Notes under the pieces: model-generated
What the model saw: the letters and a program-made list of their open reading frames with translations, nothing else
The model's database searches: none
Told to the model about the DNA's origin: nothing
Program-made: the position numbers and the translations under genes
In this document: positions 44,760 to 53,273 of the stretch, piece after piece
Layout of the letters: the number at the start of each line of letters is the position of its first letter
How positions within the stretch are numbered: the first letter of the stretch is position 1
NCBI RefSeq assembly: GCF_023028345.1
Contig: NZ_CP095487.1
Span: 1,488,001 to 1,552,000, forward strand
DNA length: 64,000 bases
From: Halorientalis marina
GTDB taxonomy: Archaea; Halobacteriota; Halobacteria; Halobacteriales; Haloarculaceae
Direction: 5' to 3'

Positions 44760-45551
44760 TCAGTCGCTCGGCGTCGCGGTCGCTGTTGCGGTCGGCGTCG
44801 CTCGACTGCGGTTTGCCGTCGCGTTCCGCCGTGCCGCGTCCAGCCAGTCGGGTTGGCCCACGGTGACGGCCTCCGTCGCGGTCACGCGGTAGTCGGCGTG
44901 GACGAAAAACGGGTCACCGTCCTGCGTGCCGGTGATGTCGACTCGAGCGAGTCGGATGACTCCCGCTTCATCGATGCGGACGCGCCCGCTCGCGCTGTCG
45001 ACGGTCGCATTGTCACCGATCGCGGTCTCGACGAGTTCGTACTCCGTCAGCGTCCGCCCCTCGCGGGTGACGGTGCCGCTCTCGTTGAACTCGCCGAACT
45101 GGTAGATGCCGGCCAGTCGGTCGGCCGACACACTACGCCGGTGGATGGCGTCGAACGTGTCGTTCCCCGAGCCGAGGCTGCGGTTGTCGTATGCTACCGA
45201 GCCGTCGACTCGCGAGCGTGTGTAGATGCTTCCGTTCGCGACGTACCGATCCGCACGGAGTGGCCCCTCCTGCAGTTCGATCAACTGACGTGCCGTCCCG
45301 CGGTCGCTCCGGACGGCGAACGAGCGGTTCAGCCGCGTCCGGTTCGTCGAGACGTTGATCCGCATCTCGACCGCGTAGCTCGTGTTCGCGAGCGCTCGCG
45401 AGTGATTCTCCAGTCGGAACGTGGGGACCGTGGTGCCGTCTTCCGTCGGCCCCGCTGCCGGCGTCGGCGTGTCGGTCTGCTGGACCCACGAGCACCCCGA
45501 GAGCACGACGAGCGCGGCGAGTGCCCCCCCGAGCAGCAACCGCCTATCCAT
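44760..45551 (-). CDS. Secreted lipoprotein, haloarchaeal (DUF7537-like)
   Basis: Protein of 263 residues with an N-terminal lipobox (MDRRLLLGGALAALVVLSGC, Cys20) and an RR pair, followed by a TPTPAAGPTED linker. The mature part is beta-rich with many N-x-S/T sites (for example NTSY, NVSTNRTRLNRSF, NGSIYT, NESGTV), so it is probably glycosylated on the cell surface. The C-terminus is a Thr/Ala/Pro-rich tail. Fold resembles lipoprotein carrier-like domains; function unknown. Confidence 0.82.
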   Translation of the reverse strand: MDRRLLLGGALAALVVLSGCSWVQQTDTPTPAAGPTEDGTTVPTFRLENHSRALANTSYAVEMRINVSTNRTRLNRSFAVRSDRGTARQLIELQEGPLRADRYVANGSIYTRSRVDGSVAYDNRSLGSGNDTFDAIHRRSVSADRLAGIYQFGEFNESGTVTREGRTLTEYELVETAIGDNATVDSASGRVRIDEAGVIRLARVDITGTQDGDPFFVHADYRVTATEAVTVGQPDWLDAARRNATANRSRATPTATATATPSD

Positions 45552-45635
45552 ACTCGATAGCGACTGTGAGGGGACAAAAGCCCTCTGGGTCCGGACCCGA
45601 ACGGCTTTTGAGCGGTGCCCGGCAATCCACGGGCG

Positions 45636-46391
45636 ATGAACGTACTGGTCGTCGGCGCCGGCGTGATGGGTCGGTGGTTCGCCGATGCCCTCGACGCCGG
45701 GCTCGACCGACCGATCGCCGTCGCCTTCAGCGACACCGACCCCGACGCGGCAGCCGACGCCGCCGCGAGCGTCGCGGCCGACGCGCGGGCGGTCCCCGCC
45801 GACACCGACGAGCGGTTCGAAGCCGTCTGTGTCGCGGTGCCGATTCCGGTCGCCGAGGAAGCCATCGCGACCCACGCCGAGCGCGCCGAGCGGGCCGTGC
45901 TGGACGTGACCGGCAGTGCCGAGGGGCCGGTCGCCGCCATGGCCGAGCACGCGCCGGACCACGAACGCCTGAGCCTCCACCCGCTTTTCGCCCCCGCGAA
46001 CGCCCCGGGCAACGTCGCGGTCGTGGCGGACGAACGCGGCCCCGTCAGCGAGGCGATCCTCACGGCGCTCCGCAACCGCGGCAACCACTGCTTCGAGACG
46101 ACGGCCGCCGAACACGACCGGGCGATGGAGACGATTCAGGCCCGCGCCCACGTCGCCGTCCTCGCGTTCGGCCTCGCGGCCGAGGACGTGCCCGAGGAGT
46201 TCGGCACGCCCGTCTCCGACGCCCTGTTCGATCTCGTCGAGCAGGTCAGCGGCGGCGAGGCCCGCGTCTACGCCGACATCCAGGCCGCCTTCGACGGCGC
46301 CGACGACGTGGCCGCCGCCGCCCGCGACCTCGCCGAAGCCGACCCCGAGACGTTCGTCGACTACTACGAGGAGGTCGGCGAGCGACGATGA
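45636..46391 (+). CDS. tyrA: Prephenate dehydrogenase
   Basis: NAD(P)-dependent enzyme of 251 residues in tyrosine synthesis. The Rossmann motif VVGAGVMGRWFADAL begins at residue 5; HPLFAPANAPGNVAVV near 118 matches the TyrA substrate region with the conserved His. It is shorter than bacterial TyrA, as usual in haloarchaea. The start at 45636 follows from the Rossmann strand. The stop overlaps the next gene (ATGA). Confidence 0.9.
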   Translation: MNVLVVGAGVMGRWFADALDAGLDRPIAVAFSDTDPDAAADAAASVAADARAVPADTDERFEAVCVAVPIPVAEEAIATHAERAERAVLDVTGSAEGPVAAMAEHAPDHERLSLHPLFAPANAPGNVAVVADERGPVSEAILTALRNRGNHCFETTAAEHDRAMETIQARAHVAVLAFGLAAEDVPEEFGTPVSDALFDLVEQVSGGEARVYADIQAAFDGADDVAAAARDLAEADPETFVDYYEEVGERR

Positions 46392-47833
46392 ACGAGTCCC
46401 AGCGCGAGGGCGTCCGCTCGAACGCGAAGTACCTCCGCGAGGTCCGTCCCATCGACCCCGAGGAAATCACCGAGTACGTCGAGGGCCAGCCCCATCCGGC
46501 CGCGATCCGGCAGGTCCTCCGCGAGGACGCCTTCGAGCTGGGTCTGCTCGAACGCGAGGACGGGACCTTCGAGCCGGTCCCCGACGAGCCGGTGGCGCCC
46601 GACTTCGACGGCGTCGAGGAGTTCCCGACCGCTTACGCCATGGCACTGGAGGAGTTGCTCGTCGCGGAGTACGGGGCGGGCTGGGTCGACGGCGAGACGG
46701 GCGACGCCATCCGCGAGCGAGTTCGTGACCTCAAAACGGACTACCTCTGGAACAACGACGTCACCTACGACTACGAAACCGCGCTGGCATACGCGTGCTA
46801 CCACCTGCCGGACTACTACGCGACCGTCCAGTACGTCCTCGCGATACTGGCCGAGGACGGCCTGCTCGACCGGCAACTCCGCGTCCTCGACGTGGGTGCG
46901 GGCGTCGGTGGCCCGGCGCTCGGCCTTCACGACCTGCTCCCCGCGGACGCGCTGGTTGACTACCACGCCGTCGAGCCGAGCGACGCCGCGGACGTGCTGA
47001 CGGCGATGCTCGACGAGACCGGACGCAACTTCCAAGCGACGATTCACCGGACGACGGCCGAGTCGTTCGATGCGGGCGAGACCGTCAGGTCGGACGCGAC
47101 GTTCGATCTCGTCCTGTTCGGGAACGTGCTGAGCGAACTCGACGACCCCGCCGCCGTCGTCGAGCGCTACGAGGAGTGGCTGGCCGCCGACGGGACGATG
47201 GTCGCCATCGCCCCGGCCGACCGCGAGACGGCCATCGGTCTCCGCGAGGTCGAGCGCGCTGTCGAGAACGGGCTGACGGTGTACGCGCCGACGGTCCGAC
47301 TGTGGCCCGACGCGCGGCCGACCGACGAGGGCTGGTCGTTCGACCGCAAGCCCGACATCGCGGTGCCGAACGTCCAGCGCCGACTCGACGAGGGCGAGCG
47401 CGCTACCCCGGACCCGGACCACGACCCCGGTGAGTTCGTCAACACCGTCGTCCAGTACGCTTACGGGCTCTGGCGGCCCGACGGCCGCGAGCGGATCGCG
47501 TTCACGCCCGACCCGTCGTCGTTCGCCCGGTTGGCTGATTCGGAGTCCCACGTCACCGACCGCATCGACGTTGTGGCCGTGAAACTCAGCCACGACCTCT
47601 CGGACGGCGACGAGGCGAACCCCGTGTTCAAGATCGGCGACGGCAGTCAACAGCGGTCACACTACGCCGTCCTCACGAAACCGTCGGCGCTGAACCGCCC
47701 CCTCGAATCGGCGGCCTACGGCGACCTCCTCTTCTTCGAGAACGTCCTCGTCCTCTGGAACGACGACGAGCGGGCGTACAACCTCGTGGTCGACGGCGAG
47801 ACGGTCGTCGACCACGCGCCGGCCGGCGAGTGA
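46388..47833 (+). CDS. Rsm22-like small-ribosomal-subunit methyltransferase
   Basis: Protein of 481 residues. The central class I methyltransferase domain holds LRVLDVGAGVGGPALGLHDLL near 160 and FDLVLFGNVLSELDD near 240, the combination typical of Rsm22/METTL17 proteins, which associate with the small ribosomal subunit. The family's Fe-S cysteines are not evident here. The N-terminal helical part (AMALEELLVAEYGAGW, YLWNNDVTYDYETALAY) also fits. It is coupled to tyrA by ATGA, though no functional tie is obvious. Confidence 0.82.
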   Translation: MNESQREGVRSNAKYLREVRPIDPEEITEYVEGQPHPAAIRQVLREDAFELGLLEREDGTFEPVPDEPVAPDFDGVEEFPTAYAMALEELLVAEYGAGWVDGETGDAIRERVRDLKTDYLWNNDVTYDYETALAYACYHLPDYYATVQYVLAILAEDGLLDRQLRVLDVGAGVGGPALGLHDLLPADALVDYHAVEPSDAADVLTAMLDETGRNFQATIHRTTAESFDAGETVRSDATFDLVLFGNVLSELDDPAAVVERYEEWLAADGTMVAIAPADRETAIGLREVERAVENGLTVYAPTVRLWPDARPTDEGWSFDRKPDIAVPNVQRRLDEGERATPDPDHDPGEFVNTVVQYAYGLWRPDGRERIAFTPDPSSFARLADSESHVTDRIDVVAVKLSHDLSDGDEANPVFKIGDGSQQRSHYAVLTKPSALNRPLESAAYGDLLFFENVLVLWNDDERAYNLVVDGETVVDHAPAGE

Positions 47834-47917
47834 CGGCGCCAGTGTCGGTGTCAGTGCCGGCCATGTACCGGCGTCGTCGCCGGTGGCCTTTTGCGGGTTC
47901 CACACCGAGGGCGTGAC

Positions 47918-48727
47918 ATGACCGAGGACATGAACATCCTCCTGACCAACGACGACGGCATCGAGAGCGCGGGGTTCCGTGCGCTCTACGATGGGCTCTC
48001 GGAGACCGCCGACGTGACGGCCGTCGCACCCGCCGAGGACAAGAGTGCGGTCGGCCGGGCGATGAACCACGACGTGGGCGTCCACGAGCACGAACTCGGG
48101 TTCGCCATCGAGGGGACGCCGGCGGACTGCGTGGTCGCCGGACTGGGCTCGCTGGCTCCCGACGCGGACATGGTGATCGCGGGCGTCAACAGGGGTGCGA
48201 ACCTCGGGGCGTACGTCCTCGGGCGCTCCGGGACGGTCAGCGCCGCCGTCGAGGCCACCTTCTTCGACGTGCCCGCGATCGCCGTCTCGCTGTACGTTCC
48301 CGTCGGCGAGGACACCGCCTACACCGACGTCGACGTGGAATACGACGCGTACCGTAACGCCACGCAGGCCACGACGTACCTCGCCGAACACGCCATTCCG
48401 GCCGGCGTCTTCGAGCAAGCGGACTACTTGAACGTGAACGCGCCGGTCCCGGATACCGTCCCCGGCGACGACCGCCCGGAGATGGCAATCACCGAACCCT
48501 CGACCGTCTACATGATGGACGCCTCACAGGAGGAAGGCCGGGTCATGCTCCACGACCGCATCTGGGAACGGATGGCGACCGGCGACATCCCGGACGCCGA
48601 GGGCACCGACCGACGGGCAATCGTCGAGGGGAAAGTCTCGGTTTCGCCACTCACAGCCCCGCACACGACCGAACACCACGAAGCACTCGACGGTCTCGCG
48701 GAGACGTTCCCCTCGTCGACCGACTGA
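47918..48727 (+). CDS. surE: 5'/3'-nucleotidase SurE
   Basis: Survival-protein nucleotidase of 269 residues acting on nucleoside monophosphates. The metal site ILLTNDDGIESAGFRAL begins at residue 6; Ser and Asn ligands fall in AEDKSAVGRAM and GVNRGANLGAYVLGRSGTVSAA. The ATG at 47918 is preferred over 47891 as it begins the conserved strand region. It is followed after about 100 bases by the small RHH-like gene. Confidence 0.92.
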   Translation: MTEDMNILLTNDDGIESAGFRALYDGLSETADVTAVAPAEDKSAVGRAMNHDVGVHEHELGFAIEGTPADCVVAGLGSLAPDADMVIAGVNRGANLGAYVLGRSGTVSAAVEATFFDVPAIAVSLYVPVGEDTAYTDVDVEYDAYRNATQATTYLAEHAIPAGVFEQADYLNVNAPVPDTVPGDDRPEMAITEPSTVYMMDASQEEGRVMLHDRIWERMATGDIPDAEGTDRRAIVEGKVSVSPLTAPHTTEHHEALDGLAETFPSSTD

Positions 48728-48833
48728 CGGATACTCCTCTGGCACGCTGTCGAGGCGTGGGCCCCTGTGAGCGCGGGACTCGCCGGTCTGCCAGCGAACA
48801 AGACTTAAACGGTTCGCTCTCTCAACCCCGCAT

Positions 48834-49079
48834 ATGGCTAGAGTCGAGGTCGAGTTGCCGGATCGCATTGTCAACGATATCGAACAGATGGTCCAGCAGG
48901 GCGAGTTCGTCAACGAAGACGAGGCCGTCGAGAAACTGCTCCAGCAGGGCGTCGCCGCGTACGGCCCCGTCGAAGAGGAGGAGGACGCCCCCGGCGAGGA
49001 CCTGTTCACCCAGTCGACCGCCGAACAGCAGGACCCCGCCGCGATGGACGACCCCCAGGAAGACGACTACGGCTTCTAA
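48834..49079 (+). CDS. Ribbon-helix-helix-like protein
   Basis: Acidic protein of 81 residues. The first 45 residues (MARVEVELPDRIVNDIEQMV, then EDEAVEKLLQQGV) fit a CopG/ribbon-helix-helix fold; the rest is a low-complexity acidic tail. An AGACTTAAACGG element about 28 bases upstream supports a leaderless start. Such proteins usually bind DNA as dimers; the target is unknown. Confidence 0.78.
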   Translation: MARVEVELPDRIVNDIEQMVQQGEFVNEDEAVEKLLQQGVAAYGPVEEEEDAPGEDLFTQSTAEQQDPAAMDDPQEDDYGF

Positions 49080-49152
49080 GCGGACGCGAAAATCCAGCTC
49101 GTTTATTCGAATCGGCGGACACTTTTTCCTCCCCACTCCCTGCCGATAGGGT

Positions 49153-49530
49153 ATGCCACGGAGCTCGTCGTCCGTCCTCTCACAGCGGGGGTCGGGGAAC
49201 GCGAAGAGTCCGCCGCTCGGAATCAAAATCTACTGCGTTTTCGGCGTGGTCGGCCTCGTCGTTCTGGCGATCAGGATACCGCTCATGGCTGGCCTCGTCC
49301 CCGGCGTCGGGGGGCTGGTCGCCGCGCTGATCGCGACGCTGCTCGGTATCGTCCACGCCGTCTCGCTCGTCGGGCTCTGGCGTGTGGTGTCGTGGGGCTG
49401 GCTCCTGGCAGTCGTGATGCAGGGGCTCTCGGTCGTTTTCTCCCTGTTCAGTGGGAGCGCCCCGTCGCTGCTATTCAGCGCGCTGATTCTCGTGTACTTC
49501 TTTCTGGTTCGGGAGCACTACACCGACTGA
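49153..49530 (+). CDS. Small multi-pass membrane protein
   Basis: Protein of 125 residues with four hydrophobic segments after a polar N-terminus of about 20 residues (IYCVFGVVGLVVLAI, LVAALIATLLGIVHAVSLV, WGWLLAVVMQGLSVVF, LLFSALILVYFFLV). This arrangement resembles other uncharacterised haloarchaeal four-helix membrane proteins. No functional motif. Confidence 0.72.
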   Translation: MPRSSSSVLSQRGSGNAKSPPLGIKIYCVFGVVGLVVLAIRIPLMAGLVPGVGGLVAALIATLLGIVHAVSLVGLWRVVSWGWLLAVVMQGLSVVFSLFSGSAPSLLFSALILVYFFLVREHYTD

Positions 49531-49608
49531 CCGCCGCCGGAACGAATCCCACAATGGGGCGGGTTTTTGAAGCCGACACCAGAACTGGGCGGCAGGAGGC
49601 GATACACG

Positions 49609-50289
49609 ATGGACCAGACAGTCGTCGATCTCCTCGCCGGCAACGGCGAACACGCCGAGGAGTTCGGCGACCGCTTCGACGACCTGCAACACGCACAGCA
49701 CCCTGGCGCAGTCTCCGTCTGCTGTTCGGACTCGCGCGTCCTTCAGGACGCGCTGTGGGGAAATGAGACGCCCGGTGAGGTGTTCACCGTCGGGAACATC
49801 GGCAACCGCGTCGTCCAGCGGACGACCGCCGGTGAGGCCGTCTCCGGAGACGTCCTCTACCCTATCGCACACACGGAGACCGACACGGCCATCGTCGTCG
49901 GCCACACCGGCTGTGGCGCGGTGACCGCGACCTACGAGGCGGTGACCGGCGACCTCTCCGATGCCCCGGGAATCGAACACTGCGTCGATATCCTGAAACC
50001 CCGGATCGAACCCGGTATCGAAATCCTCCCGGACGGCCTCGACCGCGAGACGGCCGTCAACCACCTCGTCGAGTACAACGTCGACCGGCAGGTCGACTTC
50101 CTGCTGGACAGCCACGACGTGCCTGAGGCTGCCACGGTCGTCGGCGCCGTCTACGACTTCCAGGACGTGTACAGCGACCACCGCGGCGAGGTCCACGTGA
50201 TCAACGTCGACGGCGAGCGGGACGTGGCGGCGCTTCGCGATACTCACTCCGAAGTCGACGACCGGATTCGCCGCCTCTGGACGTACTGA
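49609..50289 (+). CDS. Beta-class carbonic anhydrase
   Basis: Zinc enzyme of 226 residues interconverting CO2 and bicarbonate. The catalytic motif SVCCSDSRV near residue 37 gives Cys and the Asp/Arg dyad; VVGHTGCGAV near 92 gives His and Cys ligands. The start at 49609 is preceded by AGGAGG about ten bases upstream, which decides against the in-frame ATG at 49567. Confidence 0.92.
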   Translation: MDQTVVDLLAGNGEHAEEFGDRFDDLQHAQHPGAVSVCCSDSRVLQDALWGNETPGEVFTVGNIGNRVVQRTTAGEAVSGDVLYPIAHTETDTAIVVGHTGCGAVTATYEAVTGDLSDAPGIEHCVDILKPRIEPGIEILPDGLDRETAVNHLVEYNVDRQVDFLLDSHDVPEAATVVGAVYDFQDVYSDHRGEVHVINVDGERDVAALRDTHSEVDDRIRRLWTY

Positions 50290-50663
50290 CTCCAGCATCC
50301 TCGTTAGCGGTCACGACGCTCCACGCCGACCGTCCCGACGAGCGGGAAGACGCCGGGGCGTGTCTACGGACTCGAACTGCCCAGCAGGGGCGTCTCCGTG
50401 ACGCTACCGCGATTCGCGCTGCTCCACCTTGTTCATTGACTGGTGTTACAGATTCTGCTTCGATTGTCGCTATCCAACGAAAAGCATCAATCGTGGCAGC
50501 GGTACAGGCACCGCTACGACGCGTGAGTGGGGTGACTACCCATCGCTGCTGGTCTCGGCGGAAGGGTACGGATAGTCGGAACTCGCCGACGCGAAAACGA
50601 GTCTGAACGAGGAAATCGGCGAGCCACCGGTCTGTATGGGGTGGAATAGTGCCGAGCGGACGG
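50290..50663. other. Intergenic region holding the stranded aroQ 3' end
   Basis: These 374 bases lie between the carbonic anhydrase stop and the hepT stop. They contain the left repeat at 50393-50435. The 228 bases between the repeat and hepT have open frames on the minus strand but no protein family I recognise and no start signal; they may be the decayed remainder of the inserted DNA. Confidence 0.5.
50393..50435 (-). repeat. Left copy of the aroQ 3' end (displaced native end)
   Basis: Imperfect direct repeat of 51588-51632, with a shared perfect core of 19 bases at 50417-50435. On the minus strand it encodes NKVEQRESR followed by TAG, the same peptide end as chorismate mutase, but with codons CGC GAA TCG CGG where the intact gene has CGT GAG TCC AGG. 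Similarity continues about ten bases past the stop. Confidence 0.8.
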
Positions 50664-51092
50664 TCACGTCTGGAACTGCTGAAACCATCGGGCGATTTCC
50701 TGCTGGAACTGTTCGAACCAACGGAGGTCGTCGTGGAGAACGTCGAACACGACCTCGTGGTCGATGTCGCCATATCGATGGGCGAGAATGTTCCGGAATC
50801 CGATGGCTTCTTCCATTTTCTCCTGCGTTTCGCGTGAGAGGATGTCCGCGTTCCCGAGGGCCTGCATCTCTTGTTTTGCCGTTCCGGTTGGGGAGAGTCC
50901 TTTTGCCGAGCGAATGTGCTGAGCGAGGTCGATGCACGCTTGGACGAGGTTCAGCAACGTGCGTTCGTCAGCTCGTTGCGTCACCATGTCCTCGACGTAC
51001 TCCTCCTTCGACATCCCGCGCATCTGCTTCAGGTCGTCAGTGTACCGGTTGATGTATCGCAGTTTATCGACGATGACATCCTCATCGACCAT
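50664..51092 (-). CDS. hepT: HepT-type HEPN toxin
   Basis: All-helical HEPN protein of 142 residues, the toxin half of an MNT-HEPN pair. The RX4HXY motif reads RNILAHRY with Arg100, His105 and Tyr107; in characterised pairs this is the RNase site and the Tyr is AMPylated by MntA. The ATG follows the mntA stop directly, so the two genes are coupled. Base composition is lower in GC than the flanking aro and carbonic anhydrase genes, suggesting transfer. Confidence 0.9.
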   Translation of the reverse strand: MVDEDVIVDKLRYINRYTDDLKQMRGMSKEEYVEDMVTQRADERTLLNLVQACIDLAQHIRSAKGLSPTGTAKQEMQALGNADILSRETQEKMEEAIGFRNILAHRYGDIDHEVVFDVLHDDLRWFEQFQQEIARWFQQFQT

Positions 51093-51527
51093 CTACGTAT
51101 CTCCCCGAGCCAGTCGGTCGATGAACTCTCGGCGCTCCCGCTCCCGTTCGTCTGCGCTGGCCTCGTAGTCCTGTTTCACTCGTTCTCGGTACGACTCGAC
51201 GGTCTGCTCGTCGCCAGCGAGAACGATTCCGTCTCGGAGTGCAGCGTGAGCGACTGGCGTCGGGAGCGAGCCGACGTCACTCACATCGACGAAGCCATCG
51301 GCGTACTCCTGTAGATGGGCATCGATGCGGTTGCGAAGGCGGAACCGTTCGTGGGCATCCATCTCCTCGGGGAATCGAAGGGCAACGTCCACATCCGACG
51401 AAGCATCGGCCGTACCCCGAGCGTGCGAGCCGAACAGCACCGCGAAGACAACCTCCGTCTGGGCGAGGTAATCGCTCATCTCATCGAGGTCGACGCCCTC
51501 AACGGCCGGCTCGCCCGCACTCGCCAT
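51093..51527 (-). CDS. mntA: MntA-type minimal nucleotidyltransferase antitoxin
   Basis: Protein of 144 residues with the minimal nucleotidyltransferase motif GSX10DXD (Gly33, Ser34, Asp45, Asp47). In studied systems MntA transfers AMP to the HepT tyrosine and so silences it. The C-terminal third is helical and charged (ADERERERREFIDRLARG). Start at 51527 (MASAGEPAVEG) is preferred; an ATG at 51551 is in frame. It precedes hepT in the transcript. Confidence 0.9.
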   Translation of the reverse strand: MASAGEPAVEGVDLDEMSDYLAQTEVVFAVLFGSHARGTADASSDVDVALRFPEEMDAHERFRLRNRIDAHLQEYADGFVDVSDVGSLPTPVAHAALRDGIVLAGDEQTVESYRERVKQDYEASADERERERREFIDRLARGDT

Positions 51528-51587
51528 ACGAGTCCGTTCGAGAGCCGTCACTAAGACGTTTGTGTCCCCCAGCAGACTCCGCCGCCA

Positions 51588-51632
51588 TCTCCGTTAGATG
51601 CTACCTGGACTCACGCTGCTCCACCTTGTTCA
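51588..51632 (-). repeat. Right copy of the aroQ 3' end (in use by the intact gene)
   Basis: Contains the last ten codons and stop of chorismate mutase and about 13 bases beyond. Aligned with 50393-50435 it differs by one two-base gap and about five substitutions, most at silent positions. The perfect core is 51614-51632. Confidence 0.8.
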
Positions 51633-51906
51633 ACTCGATGAGCAGGCGGAAGACGGCCTTCACGAGGTTCGAGTCCACGTCGAACCGTTCGGCGTTCTCG
51701 CCGGCGCGGTCCATGACGGCCTGTTCCTGATCCTCGTCGGTGGTTGGCAGCCCCTTCTCCGCTTTGACGGCGGCGATAGTCTCGGCGACGTAGGTGCGCT
51801 GGGCGATGAGTTCGACCAGTTCGCGGTCGATGGTCTGTATCTCCTCGCGCAGTTCATCGAGACTCATGTCGTCCGGGCGCCGTCGGTCTGTGTTGTCGTC
51901 AGCCAT
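51601..51906 (-). CDS. aroQ: Chorismate mutase
   Basis: All-helical AroQ-class enzyme of 101 residues that rearranges chorismate to prephenate. Signature: LDELREEIQTIDRELVELIAQRT near residue 16 and VKAEKGLPTTDEDQEQAV near 47. The start at 51906 has a GAGAGGG element upstream; an ATG at 51867 overlapping the aroK stop is the alternative and would give 88 residues. Its last nine residues are encoded a second time at 50404-50435, beyond the toxin-antitoxin insertion. Confidence 0.93.
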   Translation of the reverse strand: MADDNTDRRRPDDMSLDELREEIQTIDRELVELIAQRTYVAETIAAVKAEKGLPTTDEDQEQAVMDRAGENAERFDVDSNLVKAVFRLLIELNKVEQRESR

Positions 51907-52715
51907 GTGTTACCCTCTCTGTCGTTCCAGTCGTCCTGCAGTGCTTCGAGGTCGGCGCGGTCGCCGACCGCGGTGAAACTCGGGCCGGTGCCGGACAGGG
52001 ACACGCCGGCGACGCGGTCCATCGCCTCGATCAGCGGGTCGGTCGGGAATCCAAGCGCCGCGCAGTAGGCGAGTCCGTTGACGGTCATCGCGCGGCCGTA
52101 CGCGCCGTCGAGCGCGAGCTCCGCAACGAGGTCCGCCATCGGCGCGACCCGCTTGCATCGCTCCACGTCCGCGTCCGCGGAGAAGGAGCGCTCAGGTGGC
52201 GTCCACACGAGCACGTCCCAGTCCACTTCGTCGCGGGCGAGGAGTTCGTCTTCGGTGTTGTCCGTGACGGTGACGCCGCCGAGCATACTCGCGCTCGCGT
52301 CGTCGAACGCGCCGGTGATCGTGACGCCCGCGTCCCGGGCCGCGTCGACGCCGATGCGACAGGCGTCCTCGCGGGAGATCTCGTCCGCGGTGCCGAGCGC
52401 GTCGAGCGTCGCCAGCACCGTCGCGTTCGCGGCGGCGCTCGAACTCTTGAGCCCGGAGGCCATCGGCACCTCGCTCTCGGTGCGCACGTGACCGCCCTGG
52501 CCGTCGCCGAACCGCTCGACGACGGACTCGACGCACCGCTCGATGAGGTGCGTGTCGGCGTCCGGTGCGCCGGTGATCTCCCCCGTGACCTCGCCGCCGG
52601 CGTCGAGTTCGACGGTCGCCTCGGTGTAGGCATCGATGGCGAACGCCGACCCCGTGCCGGTCGCGAGGGCGTTCAGTACGGTCCCTGCCGCGGGTGCGAC
52701 TGCCCGGCCGTCCAT
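51864..52715 (-). CDS. aroK: Shikimate kinase, archaeal GHMP type
   Basis: Phosphorylates shikimate with ATP. The protein has 283 residues and the GHMP-kinase fold used by archaea in place of the bacterial P-loop enzyme. The phosphate-binding motif VPMASGLKSSSAAANATVL is near residue 85, and LSGTGPSFTAVG near 250 is the third GHMP motif. N-terminus MDGRAVAPAAGTVLNALATG is family-typical. It is the upstream gene of the aroK-aroQ pair. Confidence 0.93.
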   Translation of the reverse strand: MDGRAVAPAAGTVLNALATGTGSAFAIDAYTEATVELDAGGEVTGEITGAPDADTHLIERCVESVVERFGDGQGGHVRTESEVPMASGLKSSSAAANATVLATLDALGTADEISREDACRIGVDAARDAGVTITGAFDDASASMLGGVTVTDNTEDELLARDEVDWDVLVWTPPERSFSADADVERCKRVAPMADLVAELALDGAYGRAMTVNGLAYCAALGFPTDPLIEAMDRVAGVSLSGTGPSFTAVGDRADLEALQDDWNDREGNTWLTTTQTDGARTT

Positions 52716-52835
52716 CACCCGATTCTCGCAGACCTCGGTACTTACCTGTGGTGGTTGCCGGTCGACGGGTCGGCGTGGGAGCGCTGGCAACCGCCAACGG
52801 TGACGCTTTTCCCGCTCTCGGCGCTACCGAAAGGT

Positions 52836-53273
52836 ATGACATATCACAGCGACGTGTCCCCGGAAACCCTCCCCGTCTCGCTCACCGACGACGGAATCGA
52901 GGTGGAGTACACGGACGGCCGGACGACGTTCTACCGCGGGGTGCCGGAGAAACGCGAGGGCGACCTCCGGACCCCGCCCGGCAAGGAAACCCACGTCCTC
53001 GTCACCGATGCGACGGAGACGCAGGGCGTCCTCGTCTACGTCAACGACCGCAAGACCCACGACGACATCCTCGACGAGACCGGCGTCGGCCGCGTCCTGC
53101 TCGATCTCGACGAGGAGACGACCGTCTTCCCCGGCGTCTCCGTCACCAACGAGCAACACCGCGTCCACGTCGAGGCCGATTTCGATTCCCTCGACGGCCG
53201 CGTGTTCGTCTTCGCCGAGGACGAGATGCAGGAGTTCTCCTTCGAACTCGTCCCCGAGGGTGATGGGTCGTGA
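52836..53273 (+). CDS. Conserved haloarchaeal protein (DUF5796-like)
   Basis: Protein of 145 residues rich in beta strands. Landmarks are IEVEYTDGRTTFYRGVPEK near 22 and DDILDETGVGRVLLDLDEET near 82, matching my memory of the DUF5796 family. ATG at 52836 is used. It overlaps the next gene by four bases (GTGA). Function unknown. Confidence 0.8.
   Translation: MTYHSDVSPETLPVSLTDDGIEVEYTDGRTTFYRGVPEKREGDLRTPPGKETHVLVTDATETQGVLVYVNDRKTHDDILDETGVGRVLLDLDEETTVFPGVSVTNEQHRVHVEADFDSLDGRVFVFAEDEMQEFSFELVPEGDGS

Larger units (their letters stand above)
50393..51632. mobile_element. Putative small integrated island carrying mntA-hepT, bounded by aroQ 3'-end repeats
   Basis: The interval between the two repeat cores is about 1.18 kb and holds only mntA, hepT and 230 bases of unassigned DNA. 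The chorismate mutase gene reads intact through the right copy, while the left copy is an orphan end. This is the geometry left by an element that integrates into the 3' end of a gene and restores it with its own copy. No integrase or transposase is present, so the event may instead be homologous import of a foreign segment. Confidence 0.5.

Noticed and set aside
50536..50937. Minus-strand open frame of 133 codons across the hepT end
   Set aside because: It overlaps hepT in another frame, its composition is basic and Pro/Ser-rich, and it has no start signal.
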